Below, piece after piece: positions 27,422 through 35,315 of a DNA stretch of 64,000 nucleotides. The position numbers and the translations under genes were made by a program. Below the pieces are notes generated by a model. It saw nothing but the letters and a program-made list of their open reading frames with translations, ran no database searches and was not told the origin of the DNA. Source of the stretch: a virus; the IMG/VR virus record IMGVR_UViG_3300017763_000002, positions 140,907 through 204,906 of that record, one strand, 5' to 3'. Position 1 is the stretch's first letter, and every line of letters starts with the position of its first letter.

Positions 27422-28209
27422 TGGACTATATACAAAGTGAAATAGAAAATTGCTTTAAAGAAGATATATTTAAAGTTTTCGCGAAAAATTCTCAGCAAAT
27501 GAAAATTATGCACAGATCGCTAGACGGAATTGGTGTGAATTACAATAAAAAACAAATAACTAAAGTAAAAGCATATTGTAAAATATTAGATTATTTTCCA
27601 AAGTTTTCAGATGAGTTTTTAAATTCTTTTTTATTTAATATCGAAGAAAGGCGAGTGTTTTTTAATTTTTGTGACAGCCACTCAGAGTGTTTACTAGATC
27701 GCTCTACTGGGCTTTCGGGATTTAATTTATCCGTAAAAAAAGATATGACAACTGGAAAGATAACAAGATCAATATATTTAAAAAAAGATAAAATGCGCAC
27801 GGTCTTACTTAACTTTGAAGATAATATATCTTATTCTAAATACTTTTATGTATTTTCTCCCAGTTGGGTGAGTTTTTTATCTCGCATGTTTGGTGCGCCA
27901 CAGCACGAGCACGGGCTAGAGCTCTCTATAAAAGACTTCAACGCATTTGCCACCATATACCCTCAGTTTTCATTTAAGTCCGTTTTAAAGCCCTCAAGCA
28001 TGAGGTTTTCATTTAACGATTTTTTCTACAATTTAAGCAAGCACAAACCATGGAACATAGAAGACGAGATATTATTATATTTCTATAACAACAACACATA
28101 TTTAAGACCTATAACTAAAGGTTACGGATTACTAGGAGACAATAGAAAAATATATATTGGAGCTTTTTCTTATAAACATTCTGCTTTCAAAAATTTTATA
28201 ACAAATTAA
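27421..28209 (+). CDS. Hypothetical protein ending the enzyme operon
   Basis: 262 aa with a GTG start at the overlap with the preceding gene. It is rich in Phe, Tyr, Lys and Asn, with no signal peptide or membrane segment. I do not recognise a family. GAPQHEHGLELS contains a His-x-His that could bind metal. Its position as the last gene of the overlapping operon suggests it works with the upstream enzymes. Confidence 0.55.
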   Translation: MDYIQSEIENCFKEDIFKVFAKNSQQMKIMHRSLDGIGVNYNKKQITKVKAYCKILDYFPKFSDEFLNSFLFNIEERRVFFNFCDSHSECLLDRSTGLSGFNLSVKKDMTTGKITRSIYLKKDKMRTVLLNFEDNISYSKYFYVFSPSWVSFLSRMFGAPQHEHGLELSIKDFNAFATIYPQFSFKSVLKPSSMRFSFNDFFYNLSKHKPWNIEDEILLYFYNNNTYLRPITKGYGLLGDNRKIYIGAFSYKHSAFKNFITN

Positions 28210-28543
28210 TTATTTTTTCAAAATTATGATATCCAATTTTTCTAACTTTTACGTTACCCTTGAGCAGTTTATTAAACTTATACCTTATAACAAATCCATC
28301 TTCTTTGCCATAGGATACAATTTCTTTGACGAAATCATAAGCTCCCCTAGACTTTAACCATTTATAATAAAAATCCTTCATGTCTTTTTCGCATTCAAGT
28401 ATCACTTCTCTATCTTTAAATACGCTTGCATACAAGGTTATGTCTCTGAATAATGTTGTTTCAGAGGGCGGTTCGCAAAGTATTCCATCTATAATAAGAA
28501 GCATTATTATTAAATACACAAAAAAAATGCTTGACTTTTGCAT
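28196..28543 (-). CDS. Secreted small hypothetical protein
   Basis: 115 aa on the opposite strand. The N-terminus (MQKSSIFFVYLIIMLLIIDGILC) is a clear signal peptide or anchor with a possible lipobox-like Cys. The mature part is charged (LECEKDMKDFYYKWL). Its 3' end overlaps the rightward operon by 14 bp, and its start lies under the promoter of the gene at 28568, so the two genes are divergent and may compete. Function unknown. Confidence 0.5.
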   Translation of the reverse strand: MQKSSIFFVYLIIMLLIIDGILCEPPSETTLFRDITLYASVFKDREVILECEKDMKDFYYKWLKSRGAYDFVKEIVSYGKEDGFVIRYKFNKLLKGNVKVRKIGYHNFEKIINLL

Positions 28544-28559
28544 GAAAATTTCGTATACT
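28531..28559 (+). promoter_or_regulatory. Promoter (class I, leaderless)
   Basis: TTGACT, 17-bp spacer, TATACT, then 8 nt to the ATG at 28568. Confidence 0.75.
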
Positions 28560-28567
28560 TTATAACA

Positions 28568-28861
28568 ATGGATAATACATCAAATAATAACTCAGAGTGG
28601 CGTGACAGAGAGCTAGGAGCTCTTTGGGTGCGTCAAGGCAAGGGACAAAAGTATCTTACTGGTCACTTGGAAATCGAAACTATGCCTGGCGTTAACGAAA
28701 AAGTTAAAGTCGTGGTATTTTCTAACAAAGGAAAGCAAAAGAACGAAAACGCCCCAGATTACGTGGTCTATCGCTCTCAGCCCGCTCAAGACTCAGCAGC
28801 AGAAGCTACAACTTCTACAGCAGAGGCAACTTCTAACGAACTTCCAGAAGCTTTAGTGTAA
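28568..28861 (+). CDS. DUF736-like small phage protein
   Basis: 97 aa, start set by the leaderless promoter. The core (EWRDRELGALWVRQGKGQK followed by YLTGHLEIE and KVVVFSNKGKQKNENAPDY) resembles small DUF736-type proteins common in phages. The C-terminal 25 residues are low-complexity Ala/Thr/Glu. It lies 8 bp before the tmRNA and may be co-transcribed. A DNA-binding or regulatory role is a guess from the family. Confidence 0.6.
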   Translation: MDNTSNNNSEWRDRELGALWVRQGKGQKYLTGHLEIETMPGVNEKVKVVVFSNKGKQKNENAPDYVVYRSQPAQDSAAEATTSTAEATSNELPEALV

Positions 28862-28869
28862 TGTTTCTT

Positions 28870-29232
28870 GGGGGTGTTTTGGATTCGATTGTTATTTGAA
28901 AGTTTTAGTGCAGTACGAAGAGATGCCTGGCTTCGTTAAAAGGCATAAAGAAATAAATGCTAAAAACATTGTTTCGTTCGAGGACTTCGTTCATAGCGAA
29001 GAACTCGCTCTTGCAGCTTAGAGCTGCACCTCTTGTTAATGGACGCAGATAAATTATCAAGGGGTCATCAATCTGCAAAAACAGACCAAAGGTTTGCTTG
29101 TTCATAAACTGAAAATAATTGTAACAAGACGTTAGATGTTTATATCCCAACGTTAAAAAAAATAAACTATTACTGTAGACCTAATTCCGAATAATCAACA
29201 AGACGCGGGTTCAAATCCCGCCACCTCCACCA
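28870..29232 (+). ncRNA. ssrA: tmRNA
   Basis: The 5' end GGGGGTG pairs with CACCTCC just before the encoded ACCA, giving a 7-bp acceptor with the G3:U70 wobble recognised by alanyl-tRNA synthetase. The 3' T-arm (GCGGG-TTCAAAT-CCCGC) is canonical. The tag reading frame probably resumes at GCT within AAATAAATGCTAAAAAC and ends ...ELALAA-stop at about 29020, the usual proteolysis tag ending. tmRNA with SmpB rescues stalled ribosomes. Carriage by a phage is uncommon. Confidence 0.9.
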
Positions 29233-29237
29233 ACATC

Positions 29238-29585
29238 GTGATAAAAAAGTTAATCAATCTTTTCTCAAAAAAACCAAAGTCTAATCTTCCAGATTTATCT
29301 AAAGATTCAGTCAAAAAAAGTATTTTTGGATTCAAGAAAAAACAACCGCCAATACTAGAGCTAATTCAACAGCTAGTAATTAATAAAGTTGACTTTGATT
29401 CCCTTAAAGACTCTATGTCTGAAACAGACTGGAAACAGCTATCAATATTAAAAAAAGATTTTAATAAAGCAGTAAAAACAGCAGGAATGCATAAAGGTAA
29501 TAAAGCTGCGAAAAACAAATCTAAAATTATTAATTTTATAGCATTTTTAGTAGAGAAAAATTATTTAATAAAAATTAAAAAATAA
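29238..29585 (+). CDS. Lys-rich hypothetical protein after tmRNA
   Basis: 115 aa, GTG start 5 bp after the tmRNA end, so it probably shares its transcript. Basic and helical (DSVKKSIFGFKKKQPP; KAGMHKGNKAAKNKSKI). No known domain. It could bind RNA given its charge and position, but that is speculation. Confidence 0.55.
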   Translation: MIKKLINLFSKKPKSNLPDLSKDSVKKSIFGFKKKQPPILELIQQLVINKVDFDSLKDSMSETDWKQLSILKKDFNKAVKTAGMHKGNKAAKNKSKIINFIAFLVEKNYLIKIKK

Positions 29586-29630
29586 CTTTATAAACACTAA
29601 GTTTGCATACATTATATAGTATATTTAATT

Positions 29631-29912
29631 ATGAATGACGAAGACAAAAACAAAGTAACCTTAGCTTTAGCTAATTCCTTCCTACAGACTGCAACGCTTC
29701 AGCAGACTTTACAAATTGTACAAGAAAAAGCGCTTGAAAGAGCAAAAGAAGAAGTCGAAAGCATGAACGAAGAACAGATGGAAGAAATTTTAACAAGCAT
29801 TAAAGCTCAGGAAATCGCTCAAGATTTAAAGAAACAAAAATCTGGAGAAACTGAAACGCCCGACAACGAAGTTGCAAAAACTTCAAAGTCAAATAAAACT
29901 ACTAAAAAGTAA
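29631..29912 (+). CDS. Charged helical hypothetical protein
   Basis: 93 aa, predicted almost all helix, with a Gln/Glu-rich centre (LQIVQEKALERAKEEVESMNEEQMEEIL) and a Lys/Thr-rich tail (KSNKTTKK). Likely a small coiled-coil protein. It is just upstream of a gene with a GTG start in a different frame. Confidence 0.55.
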   Translation: MNDEDKNKVTLALANSFLQTATLQQTLQIVQEKALERAKEEVESMNEEQMEEILTSIKAQEIAQDLKKQKSGETETPDNEVAKTSKSNKTTKK

Positions 29913-29913
29913 A

Positions 29914-30117
29914 GTGCCTTCTAAAGAAATCTCCGTCTTCGCTGTGACAAAAAACGGCAGAAGATACGAAGATGTAAATTATATCTCTAGAGAATCTGCG
30001 TTGAAAAAAATTGAACAAATTAAATCTTCTATGCAAAAATCTAAAGGCCATTTTATGAAACAAAGTTTTGTAAGATTTGATATTGTCGAAACCCAGAAAC
30101 CAAACAAAGTTTGGTAG
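29914..30117 (+). CDS. Small basic hypothetical protein
   Basis: 67 aa. The GTG at 29914, 1 bp after the upstream stop, is preferred over an upstream TTG because it leaves a coherent start (VPSKEISVFAVTKNGRRYEDVNY). It is basic with a predicted beta-strand then helix. Overlap with the next gene is avoided by using the ATG at 30123. Confidence 0.5.
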   Translation: MPSKEISVFAVTKNGRRYEDVNYISRESALKKIEQIKSSMQKSKGHFMKQSFVRFDIVETQKPNKVW

Positions 30118-30122
30118 GGTTA

Positions 30123-30629
30123 ATGGAAAAACAAAACCTATCTCAGTTTTCTTTTTTTGAACTAGCTAATCGAAGAAAATATAGAATCGAAAAATCTAGT
30201 AACGAACATATAAAGCTCGGTGTTGACTTCTACGTTCATGGAAAATACCAAAAAACCCAAAGAGAAGTTAAAATGTTATTTGCGGTTAAACGCAGAAAAA
30301 ACAAGCAGAGCTCTACTTATCATGACCGTTGGATTTGGATAGAATATAAAAAGCACAAAAACCAAGAAGGCTGGATTTACGGGCCTTCGCATTTTGTCGC
30401 TTTTGAAAGATCTAAAGATTTTTTAATTATTAATCGCAAAGTGTTGCTTGATTACTTAAATAGTAATAAATGCAAAGTGCGATGGGATAAACCTTTTGTT
30501 CCAGAGCCCAAGGATGCAAAGTACAGGATATATCAAAATCCTAAAAACGGATCGCAAATTTGTCAAATATTAGCAAAAGATATTCTCAAGCTTAAAGGAG
30601 TTGCAATATGGCTAAAAAACGGGGAATAA
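30123..30629 (+). CDS. Hypothetical protein with basic aromatic core
   Basis: 168 aa from MEKQNLSQFSFFELANRRKYRIEK. It has an aromatic and basic core (YHDRWIWIEYKKHKNQEGWIYG; FVAFERSKDFLIINRKVLLDYL). No family recognised. It ends 1 bp before the dUTPase gene, so it may be translationally coupled to it. Confidence 0.6.
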   Translation: MEKQNLSQFSFFELANRRKYRIEKSSNEHIKLGVDFYVHGKYQKTQREVKMLFAVKRRKNKQSSTYHDRWIWIEYKKHKNQEGWIYGPSHFVAFERSKDFLIINRKVLLDYLNSNKCKVRWDKPFVPEPKDAKYRIYQNPKNGSQICQILAKDILKLKGVAIWLKNGE

Positions 30630-31049
30630 ATGAAGATAAAATTTAAAAAATTAGATCAACTTGCAGATATACCAAACTACGCCCAAGCAGGAGATGCTGG
30701 AATGGATTTAAAAGCCGTTTCACTGACTGCGCTCGCTGGTTTCTGGGAGTATGGAACAGGTTTAGCCTTAGAGATTCCATTAGGATACGTAGGGCTTGTT
30801 TTCCCTCGTTCAAGCATATCCAAGACAGATCATTCACTAAGGAACTCTGTAGGGGTCATAGACGCAGGCTATCGAGGTGAAATCAAACTGAGAATGAGCT
30901 CGCCTGTTTTAGGCTCAGATTGTTACGGAATTGGAGATAGAATTGGGCAGTTATTAATTTTAAAATTGCCTTGGGTAGAAATAGAAGAAGTGAAAGAATT
31001 ATCGCCCACCTCCAGAGGTGAAGGCGGTTTTGGCAGCACTGGAAAATAA
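30630..31049 (+). CDS. dut: dUTP diphosphatase
   Basis: 139 aa. All five trimeric dUTPase motifs are present in order: AGDAGMDL, PRSSIS, GVIDAGYRGEI, GDRIGQLLI and RGEGGFGSTGK. The enzyme converts dUTP to dUMP and pyrophosphate, keeping uracil out of DNA and providing dTMP precursor. Full-length for a phage dUTPase. It is last in a short run of overlapping genes. Confidence 0.95.
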   Translation: MKIKFKKLDQLADIPNYAQAGDAGMDLKAVSLTALAGFWEYGTGLALEIPLGYVGLVFPRSSISKTDHSLRNSVGVIDAGYRGEIKLRMSSPVLGSDCYGIGDRIGQLLILKLPWVEIEEVKELSPTSRGEGGFGSTGK

Positions 31050-31054
31050 TTTGA

Positions 31055-31083
31055 TTGACTTTAAGTCAAATATAAACTAATAT
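31055..31083 (+). promoter_or_regulatory. Promoter (class I)
   Basis: TTGACT, 17-bp spacer, TAATAT, 11 nt to the ATG at 31095. A second hexamer TATAAT at 31084-31089 lies 5 nt before the ATG and may be the one used. Confidence 0.6.
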
Positions 31084-31094
31084 TATAATTAACA

Positions 31095-31271
31095 ATGAAA
31101 AAACCAATGACCACAGAAGTAATTAAAAGAGTTATTAGCCAATACAAGCGCTATAAACTTTCTTTAGGAGAAGAAGCTTTAGTAGAACTTCTTTCAACAG
31201 AAATAGCAGATGAACTAAGAAGGAATTTTGTTATAGAGCCCTTGTATTCTAGAAAGCAAAAAACAAGATGA
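31095..31271 (+). CDS. Small basic hypothetical protein
   Basis: 58 aa (MKKPMTTEVIKRVISQYKRYKLS...). Promoter-proximal and helical, with a basic C-terminus (RKQKTR). It overlaps the next gene by ATGA. Confidence 0.55.
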   Translation: MKKPMTTEVIKRVISQYKRYKLSLGEEALVELLSTEIADELRRNFVIEPLYSRKQKTR

Positions 31272-31459
31272 TTGTGAGTTTCTGTTTAAATAAATTCATG
31301 CCTACAGTATTGATTGCAATATTGTGCTTTTATAGCTTCGGCTTCTACAAAATTGAACCATATTTTATTATGGCTCTGCTATTATTTTCGCAAAGATTTC
31401 ATTATAAAGCTGGTTACGCTATGGCTTATTGCGAATCAAATAATGTAAATTTAGATTAA
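31268..31459 (+). CDS. Small membrane protein
   Basis: 63 aa. Two adjacent hydrophobic stretches (MPTVLIAILCFYSFGFYKI and PYFIMALLLFSQ) suggest a membrane hairpin. It overlaps upstream and is 1 bp from the next gene. Function unknown; a lysis or membrane-remodelling role is possible. Confidence 0.5.
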   Translation: MIVSFCLNKFMPTVLIAILCFYSFGFYKIEPYFIMALLLFSQRFHYKAGYAMAYCESNNVNLD

Positions 31460-31460
31460 C

Positions 31461-31832
31461 ATGGATCTAGATTTCGTTTGTATAGGATTTGCGTGTTTAG
31501 GTGTTTTATTTTATTTAATTAATAAAAAACAAAAAACCTTAATACTCAACCTTCAAAAAGAAAAATCTAAATTAATTTCAGCAAAAAAAAGTACGGAAGT
31601 CAGAACTGGACATATTGTAGAAAAGTTTGCTCCTTTCTTGAAGACCTTCCCGCATGACCCTGAAAAAGCGGTTTTCTTGGGGCAGCCTATAGATTATATA
31701 GTTTTCGAGGATACAGGAGTAACTTTTTCTGAAATAAAAAGCGGTAACTCGCAGTTGAGCCAAAAACAAAAAGCTATAAAACAAAACATTCTTAACGGAA
31801 ACGTATTTTGGGAAGAAGTCAGGGTAAAATAA
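31461..31832 (+). CDS. Holliday-junction-resolvase-related endonuclease
   Basis: 123 aa. The N-terminus is a membrane anchor (VCIGFACLGVLFYLI), then a Lys-rich helix, then FAPFLKTFPHDPEKAVFLGQPIDYIVFED...FSEIKSGNSQLSQKQ. This is the pattern of the COG4741 / Endonuc_Holl family: a PD-(D/E)XK-type fold with D in PIDYIVF and E-x-K in SEIKSG. Such enzymes are predicted to cut branched DNA; membrane anchoring here is odd. Confidence 0.7.
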   Translation: MDLDFVCIGFACLGVLFYLINKKQKTLILNLQKEKSKLISAKKSTEVRTGHIVEKFAPFLKTFPHDPEKAVFLGQPIDYIVFEDTGVTFSEIKSGNSQLSQKQKAIKQNILNGNVFWEEVRVK

Positions 31833-31837
31833 AATTT

Positions 31838-31975
31838 ATGAATCAATTAAAATACATTAAACTAAAATCAGAAGTTTCTGCTCTAAGAAGAGAGGTTGTT
31901 TCTCTTAAGAAAATTGTATGTAAATTAAAAAAGCAAAATTGGAAACAAAAAGACACATTTTCTCGGGTGAAATAA
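31838..31975 (+). CDS. Short coiled-coil protein
   Basis: 45 aa (MNQLKYIKLKSEVSALRREVVSLKKIV...). Heptad-like leucines and a high Lys content suggest a coiled coil. It overlaps the next frame. Function unknown. Confidence 0.45.
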   Translation: MNQLKYIKLKSEVSALRREVVSLKKIVCKLKKQNWKQKDTFSRVK

Positions 31976-32355
31976 ATAACTATTTTGCGGACAAACTTCA
32001 TGGTTTTCACGATCAATTTGTGGAAACCATGTTGCTTTGTGGAGTAGACGAGCCGGGCACAGCATTAGATGAAATCAAAATGACAAAAAATCCTAGCTTT
32101 ACAATGACTTATTATAAAAAAATTGTAGGTGGTTTATTAAAATTTCAGCCAGAAATATATATTTGCTGTATTGATGAAAATTATGAACTATTAGCGGAGT
32201 GCTATCTCACTCACCTAGATAACAAAAAAGACATAGATGATATCTATTTATTACAAAATGTTTTCAATTGGGACCGAACTGGATTGTTTTGCGCCCAAGT
32301 TTGGAAGCTAAAAGAAAATAATATGTGTAATATAAATAGATATTGGAATGAATAG
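31939..32355 (+). CDS. Hypothetical protein
   Basis: 138 aa with a TTG start, so the first residues are uncertain. The sequence has cysteines (MLLCGVDEPG; EIYICCIDENYELLAECYL) and no known domain. It overlaps the small coiled-coil gene upstream and the next gene by 8 bp. Confidence 0.5.
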   Translation: METKRHIFSGEINNYFADKLHGFHDQFVETMLLCGVDEPGTALDEIKMTKNPSFTMTYYKKIVGGLLKFQPEIYICCIDENYELLAECYLTHLDNKKDIDDIYLLQNVFNWDRTGLFCAQVWKLKENNMCNINRYWNE

Positions 32356-32548
32356 AAAAGACAGAAGATCCCCTTGGTTGCTATCTTGGAATGAAAGATT
32401 TTTAAGAAACGGTAAAACCAAAAAAACAGAAGCTCAAATTTTAGAAGCTAAAAGACAGGGTAATTGGGCTGAAGTTATTAAGCTAAAACACTTGCTTAGA
32501 AAAGTTTGGTGGGGATACAAAAAAATCATAAATAATAGAAATGATTAA
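32348..32548 (+). CDS. Small basic hypothetical protein
   Basis: 66 aa, basic and Trp-rich (MNRKDRRSPWLLSWNERFLRNGKTKK). Short helices with Lys/Arg suggest nucleic-acid contact. Overlaps upstream by 8 bp. Confidence 0.5.
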   Translation: MNRKDRRSPWLLSWNERFLRNGKTKKTEAQILEAKRQGNWAEVIKLKHLLRKVWWGYKKIINNRND

Positions 32549-32579
32549 TATTTTTCATGGAATATTTTTGTGTTCATAT

Positions 32580-32588
32580 GTGTAATAC
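32580..32588 (+). promoter_or_regulatory. GTG-hexamer (class II) promoter-like motif
   Basis: GTG-TAATAC followed by 5 nt and the ATG at 32594. No TTGACA is found 17 nt upstream. Confidence 0.45.
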
Positions 32589-32593
32589 TGAAT

Positions 32594-33964
32594 ATGACCT
32601 CAAATGAAAAACAACTTAACTGTTCCTGCGAAAAAATGATTCCAATTTTGTTATCTAAAGTTACTGATTTAGAACGAGAAATTATGAATTTAAAAAAAGA
32701 CGAAATTAAAGTTATTCCAGAAGTTGTACAAAAAAGTAAAGTTGCTGTTATTGCTTGGCAGTTTCCCAACAGATCAAACACATTCATTGTTAGTGAAATG
32801 ATGGAGTTACATCGCGCGGGTATAGACATTACAATATACAGTTTAAGCAAGCCGACAGCAGAGTGCGAAGAAATATATAAAGAAGAGCTCAAAGTGCTTA
32901 GGGAGAAAATTATTAATATTCCTGAATTAAGATTGCTTGATTATAAGGCTGCCAAAGACAACCAAATACCTTTTTTTAGAAATTATTATAGACAAACTCT
33001 TGAGCTTTGCAAAACAATTGATCCTTCTTCTGAAAATAATTATAACCAACAAGAACAAGAGGCGGTGCAAAATTCAAAAGGTTTTTTAAAAGATTTAATT
33101 AAACACATTCAAGACTCAGGAGTCAATAAAATATACGCTCCCTTTGCTGGCGGAGATGCAGAGAAAGCCATGATGATATCTTATCACACTGGAATACCTT
33201 ATTATTTTACAGCGCATGCATTTGATTTATTTTCAAGCTACTATTACCAAAGAATGAAAGCTAAAACAGTAGAGCATGTTTTTGTTATTTCTGAATACAA
33301 CAAAAAGTACATGATAGAAAACTTAGGAATGCCAGAAGAAAAAATTACAGTTCGTAGAGTTAATTTTCTGGCTCCAGACGAAAAAAATATTAAAAGCAAA
33401 GATTTAGGTGTGAAATATATTTTTAGTGCAGGCAGGCTTGACGAAATGAAAGGTTATGAATATTCTATTAAAGCTTTTGCTGAGTTTCATAAAATCTTCC
33501 CAGATGTTTATTATTTAATTGTTGGCAGTGGAGATCTGGAGCTTAGTTTGAAACAATTAGTAAAAGATTTAAAGCTTGAAGGCTTCGTTCATTTTTTGGG
33601 ACACGTATCAAATCACACTGTTTTAGAGTTCGCGAAAGACGCAGAATTCTCTATTTTAAGCTCTATAGAAACAAATGATAAAGACAAAGAGGGTTTGCCC
33701 ACTTGTTTTGTTGAAAGTATGTCCCTGGGCACGCCCTGCATAGGAACAGACTATTCTGGCGTCCCAGAGTTAATTGATCATGGAGTCAACGGCATGCTTG
33801 CAAAACAAAAAGATATTCAAGATATTACTTCTAAAATGACACAGCTTTACAAAATGATTGAAAATGATCGGAGCGGCGAAATATCAAAGTCTTGTAAGAT
33901 AAAAATTACAACAATGTTTGACAATCAAAAGAATATTAATTTACTAGTAAATCATTTAAAATGA
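32594..33964 (+). CDS. GT4-family glycosyltransferase
   Basis: 456 aa, GT-B fold. The N-terminal half has WQFPNRSNTFIVSEMMEL and IYAPFAGGDAEKAMM. The C-terminal half holds the donor-binding hallmarks: SAGRLDEMKGYEYSIKA, YLIVGSGDLE, LGHVSNHTVLEFAKDAEFSILSS, and EGLPTCFVESMSLGTPCIGTDYSGVPELI with the conserved E-x7-E. It transfers a nucleotide-sugar-derived hexose. A short coiled-coil precedes the catalytic domain. It overlaps a sulfotransferase by 4 bp, so the two probably build one sulfated glycan. Confidence 0.88.
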   Translation: MTSNEKQLNCSCEKMIPILLSKVTDLEREIMNLKKDEIKVIPEVVQKSKVAVIAWQFPNRSNTFIVSEMMELHRAGIDITIYSLSKPTAECEEIYKEELKVLREKIINIPELRLLDYKAAKDNQIPFFRNYYRQTLELCKTIDPSSENNYNQQEQEAVQNSKGFLKDLIKHIQDSGVNKIYAPFAGGDAEKAMMISYHTGIPYYFTAHAFDLFSSYYYQRMKAKTVEHVFVISEYNKKYMIENLGMPEEKITVRRVNFLAPDEKNIKSKDLGVKYIFSAGRLDEMKGYEYSIKAFAEFHKIFPDVYYLIVGSGDLELSLKQLVKDLKLEGFVHFLGHVSNHTVLEFAKDAEFSILSSIETNDKDKEGLPTCFVESMSLGTPCIGTDYSGVPELIDHGVNGMLAKQKDIQDITSKMTQLYKMIENDRSGEISKSCKIKITTMFDNQKNINLLVNHLK

Positions 33965-34848
33965 AAGACAAGAAACCCTGGCATAGTGCAATCAAATGTA
34001 CATATTTTGATAAAAACGATGTAGACTCAACAATATTATTGTCTACTGCAAGAAGTGGCACAACTTTTCTTGGTAGAAAAATAAACGGCATGTGTGGAAT
34101 GACCGAAAGCTGGACTCTTAACAACGAAATTGTTTTTGAGAAGTTTTTTGTTCAAAACGCAATAGAGTGCCTGTTACACTACAGTAATACTAGCTTGACA
34201 TGGGAACAAATGGAAAGACAAAATAAAGTAGCTATTTCTGACTTAATACTTAACGTTTATGACATCTTCCAAAAAGACTACAAGACAAGCGGGAGAGGAA
34301 AAAATCCATTTTTCTATCTAGATACAAATACATTTGAGACGTTAATTAAAAGAATTAAGCCTGCGGTATTTAACATGCATTTAGTTCATATTTTATATAA
34401 AATTGATTTTATAAAAACAATAAAGACTCCTATAATTTATTTTATTAGAAAAAACAATTGGAGCAGAGCAATTAGCGAGCAAGTTATGCAGAAAGGCTTT
34501 CTACCAAGTCATCAAAGAGCAGAAGAAAACAATTTTGCAGTGGACATGATTCTCGACAAACAAAGTTTAATTCAAGAATGCGAAAATCAAATATCAATGA
34601 TAAAAACTTTTCAACGAGAACTTAAAGGTCAAGACAATGTTAAAATTTTATATTATGAAGATATTGAAAATCCAGAATATTGGACAGATCAATTCATTGA
34701 TGAGCTCGAAAATTTTATGGGTAGAAAATTCGTTGATAGAAAATACAACCCCCCTTTAACAAAATCAAGAAACCGAAGAAACATAATTAACAAAGATGAA
34801 ATTATGGATGAAGAACTTATCAAGAAATATTATATTAATGAAATTTGA
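33961..34848 (+). CDS. Sulfotransferase (Stf0-like)
   Basis: 295 aa. ILLSTARSGTTFLGRKI is the 5'-phosphosulfate-binding loop of PAPS-dependent sulfotransferases, and IIYFIRKNNWSRAISEQVMQ is the 3'-phosphate-binding R/S pair. The length fits Stf0-type glycan sulfotransferases. It overlaps the glycosyltransferase start-stop, indicating coupled expression. Acceptor unknown: host envelope glycan, virion glycan or small molecule. Confidence 0.75.
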   Translation: MKDKKPWHSAIKCTYFDKNDVDSTILLSTARSGTTFLGRKINGMCGMTESWTLNNEIVFEKFFVQNAIECLLHYSNTSLTWEQMERQNKVAISDLILNVYDIFQKDYKTSGRGKNPFFYLDTNTFETLIKRIKPAVFNMHLVHILYKIDFIKTIKTPIIYFIRKNNWSRAISEQVMQKGFLPSHQRAEENNFAVDMILDKQSLIQECENQISMIKTFQRELKGQDNVKILYYEDIENPEYWTDQFIDELENFMGRKFVDRKYNPPLTKSRNRRNIINKDEIMDEELIKKYYINEI

Positions 34849-34878
34849 TTAATTGTTATAATCCACACATTATATATT

Positions 34879-35118
34879 GTGGACGATGATATAAACTTTA
34901 TTAGCCCCAGAGATTATGACGAGCAAACTGATGCTTTTCGTTTTGAATTAGATGCTTTAATCGATCGCTTTTTAGAAGAATTCGATGTAAATACCATTAC
35001 TTTGGTTGGTGCGCTCACAGAGAAAACTAAAGAGCTGCTGGATAATGGTACTATAGAATTTGAAGTTGACGATGATTTCTTTGATGACGACGAAGAAGAC
35101 GAGGATGATTATTTATGA
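34879..35118 (+). CDS. Highly acidic hypothetical protein
   Basis: 79 aa with a GTG start and a run of acidic residues at the C-terminus (DDDFFDDDEEDEDDYL). Predicted helical in the middle. It could mimic DNA, but there is no direct evidence. It overlaps the next gene by ATGA. Confidence 0.5.
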   Translation: MDDDINFISPRDYDEQTDAFRFELDALIDRFLEEFDVNTITLVGALTEKTKELLDNGTIEFEVDDDFFDDDEEDEDDYL

Positions 35119-35294
35119 GGTCTTGGAGACTATGTAATAGCCGTGGCAAACTTTTAATTTGTTGTTGTATTTTAAACTGCATTTTAGCCGCTGATTTAGC
35201 ATTAGGGGGGCATTGGCTTTCAATTTTATGCATTTCATCTGCTGCGTTCTGTGCATTAGGCACTTATTCGACAAAGTGTTGTGCAAATAATTAA
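35115..35294 (+). CDS. Cys-rich small membrane protein
   Basis: 59 aa with two hydrophobic stretches and nine Cys (LLICCCILNCILAADLAL; LSILCISSAAFCALG; TKCCANN). Start overlaps the upstream stop. It may be a membrane or lysis-related peptide; unrecognised. Confidence 0.5.
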   Translation: MRSWRLCNSRGKLLICCCILNCILAADLALGGHWLSILCISSAAFCALGTYSTKCCANN

Positions 35295-35301
35295 TTTACT
35301 A

Positions 35302-35310
35302 GTGTACATC
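35302..35310 (+). promoter_or_regulatory. GTG-hexamer (class II) promoter-like motif
   Basis: GTG-TACATC followed by 5 nt and the ATG at 35316. Confidence 0.35.
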
Positions 35311-35315
35311 TATTT

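Noticed and set aside
28905-29150. Leftward frame across the tmRNA
   Set aside because: The region is explained by the tmRNA; the frame shows no protein-like features.
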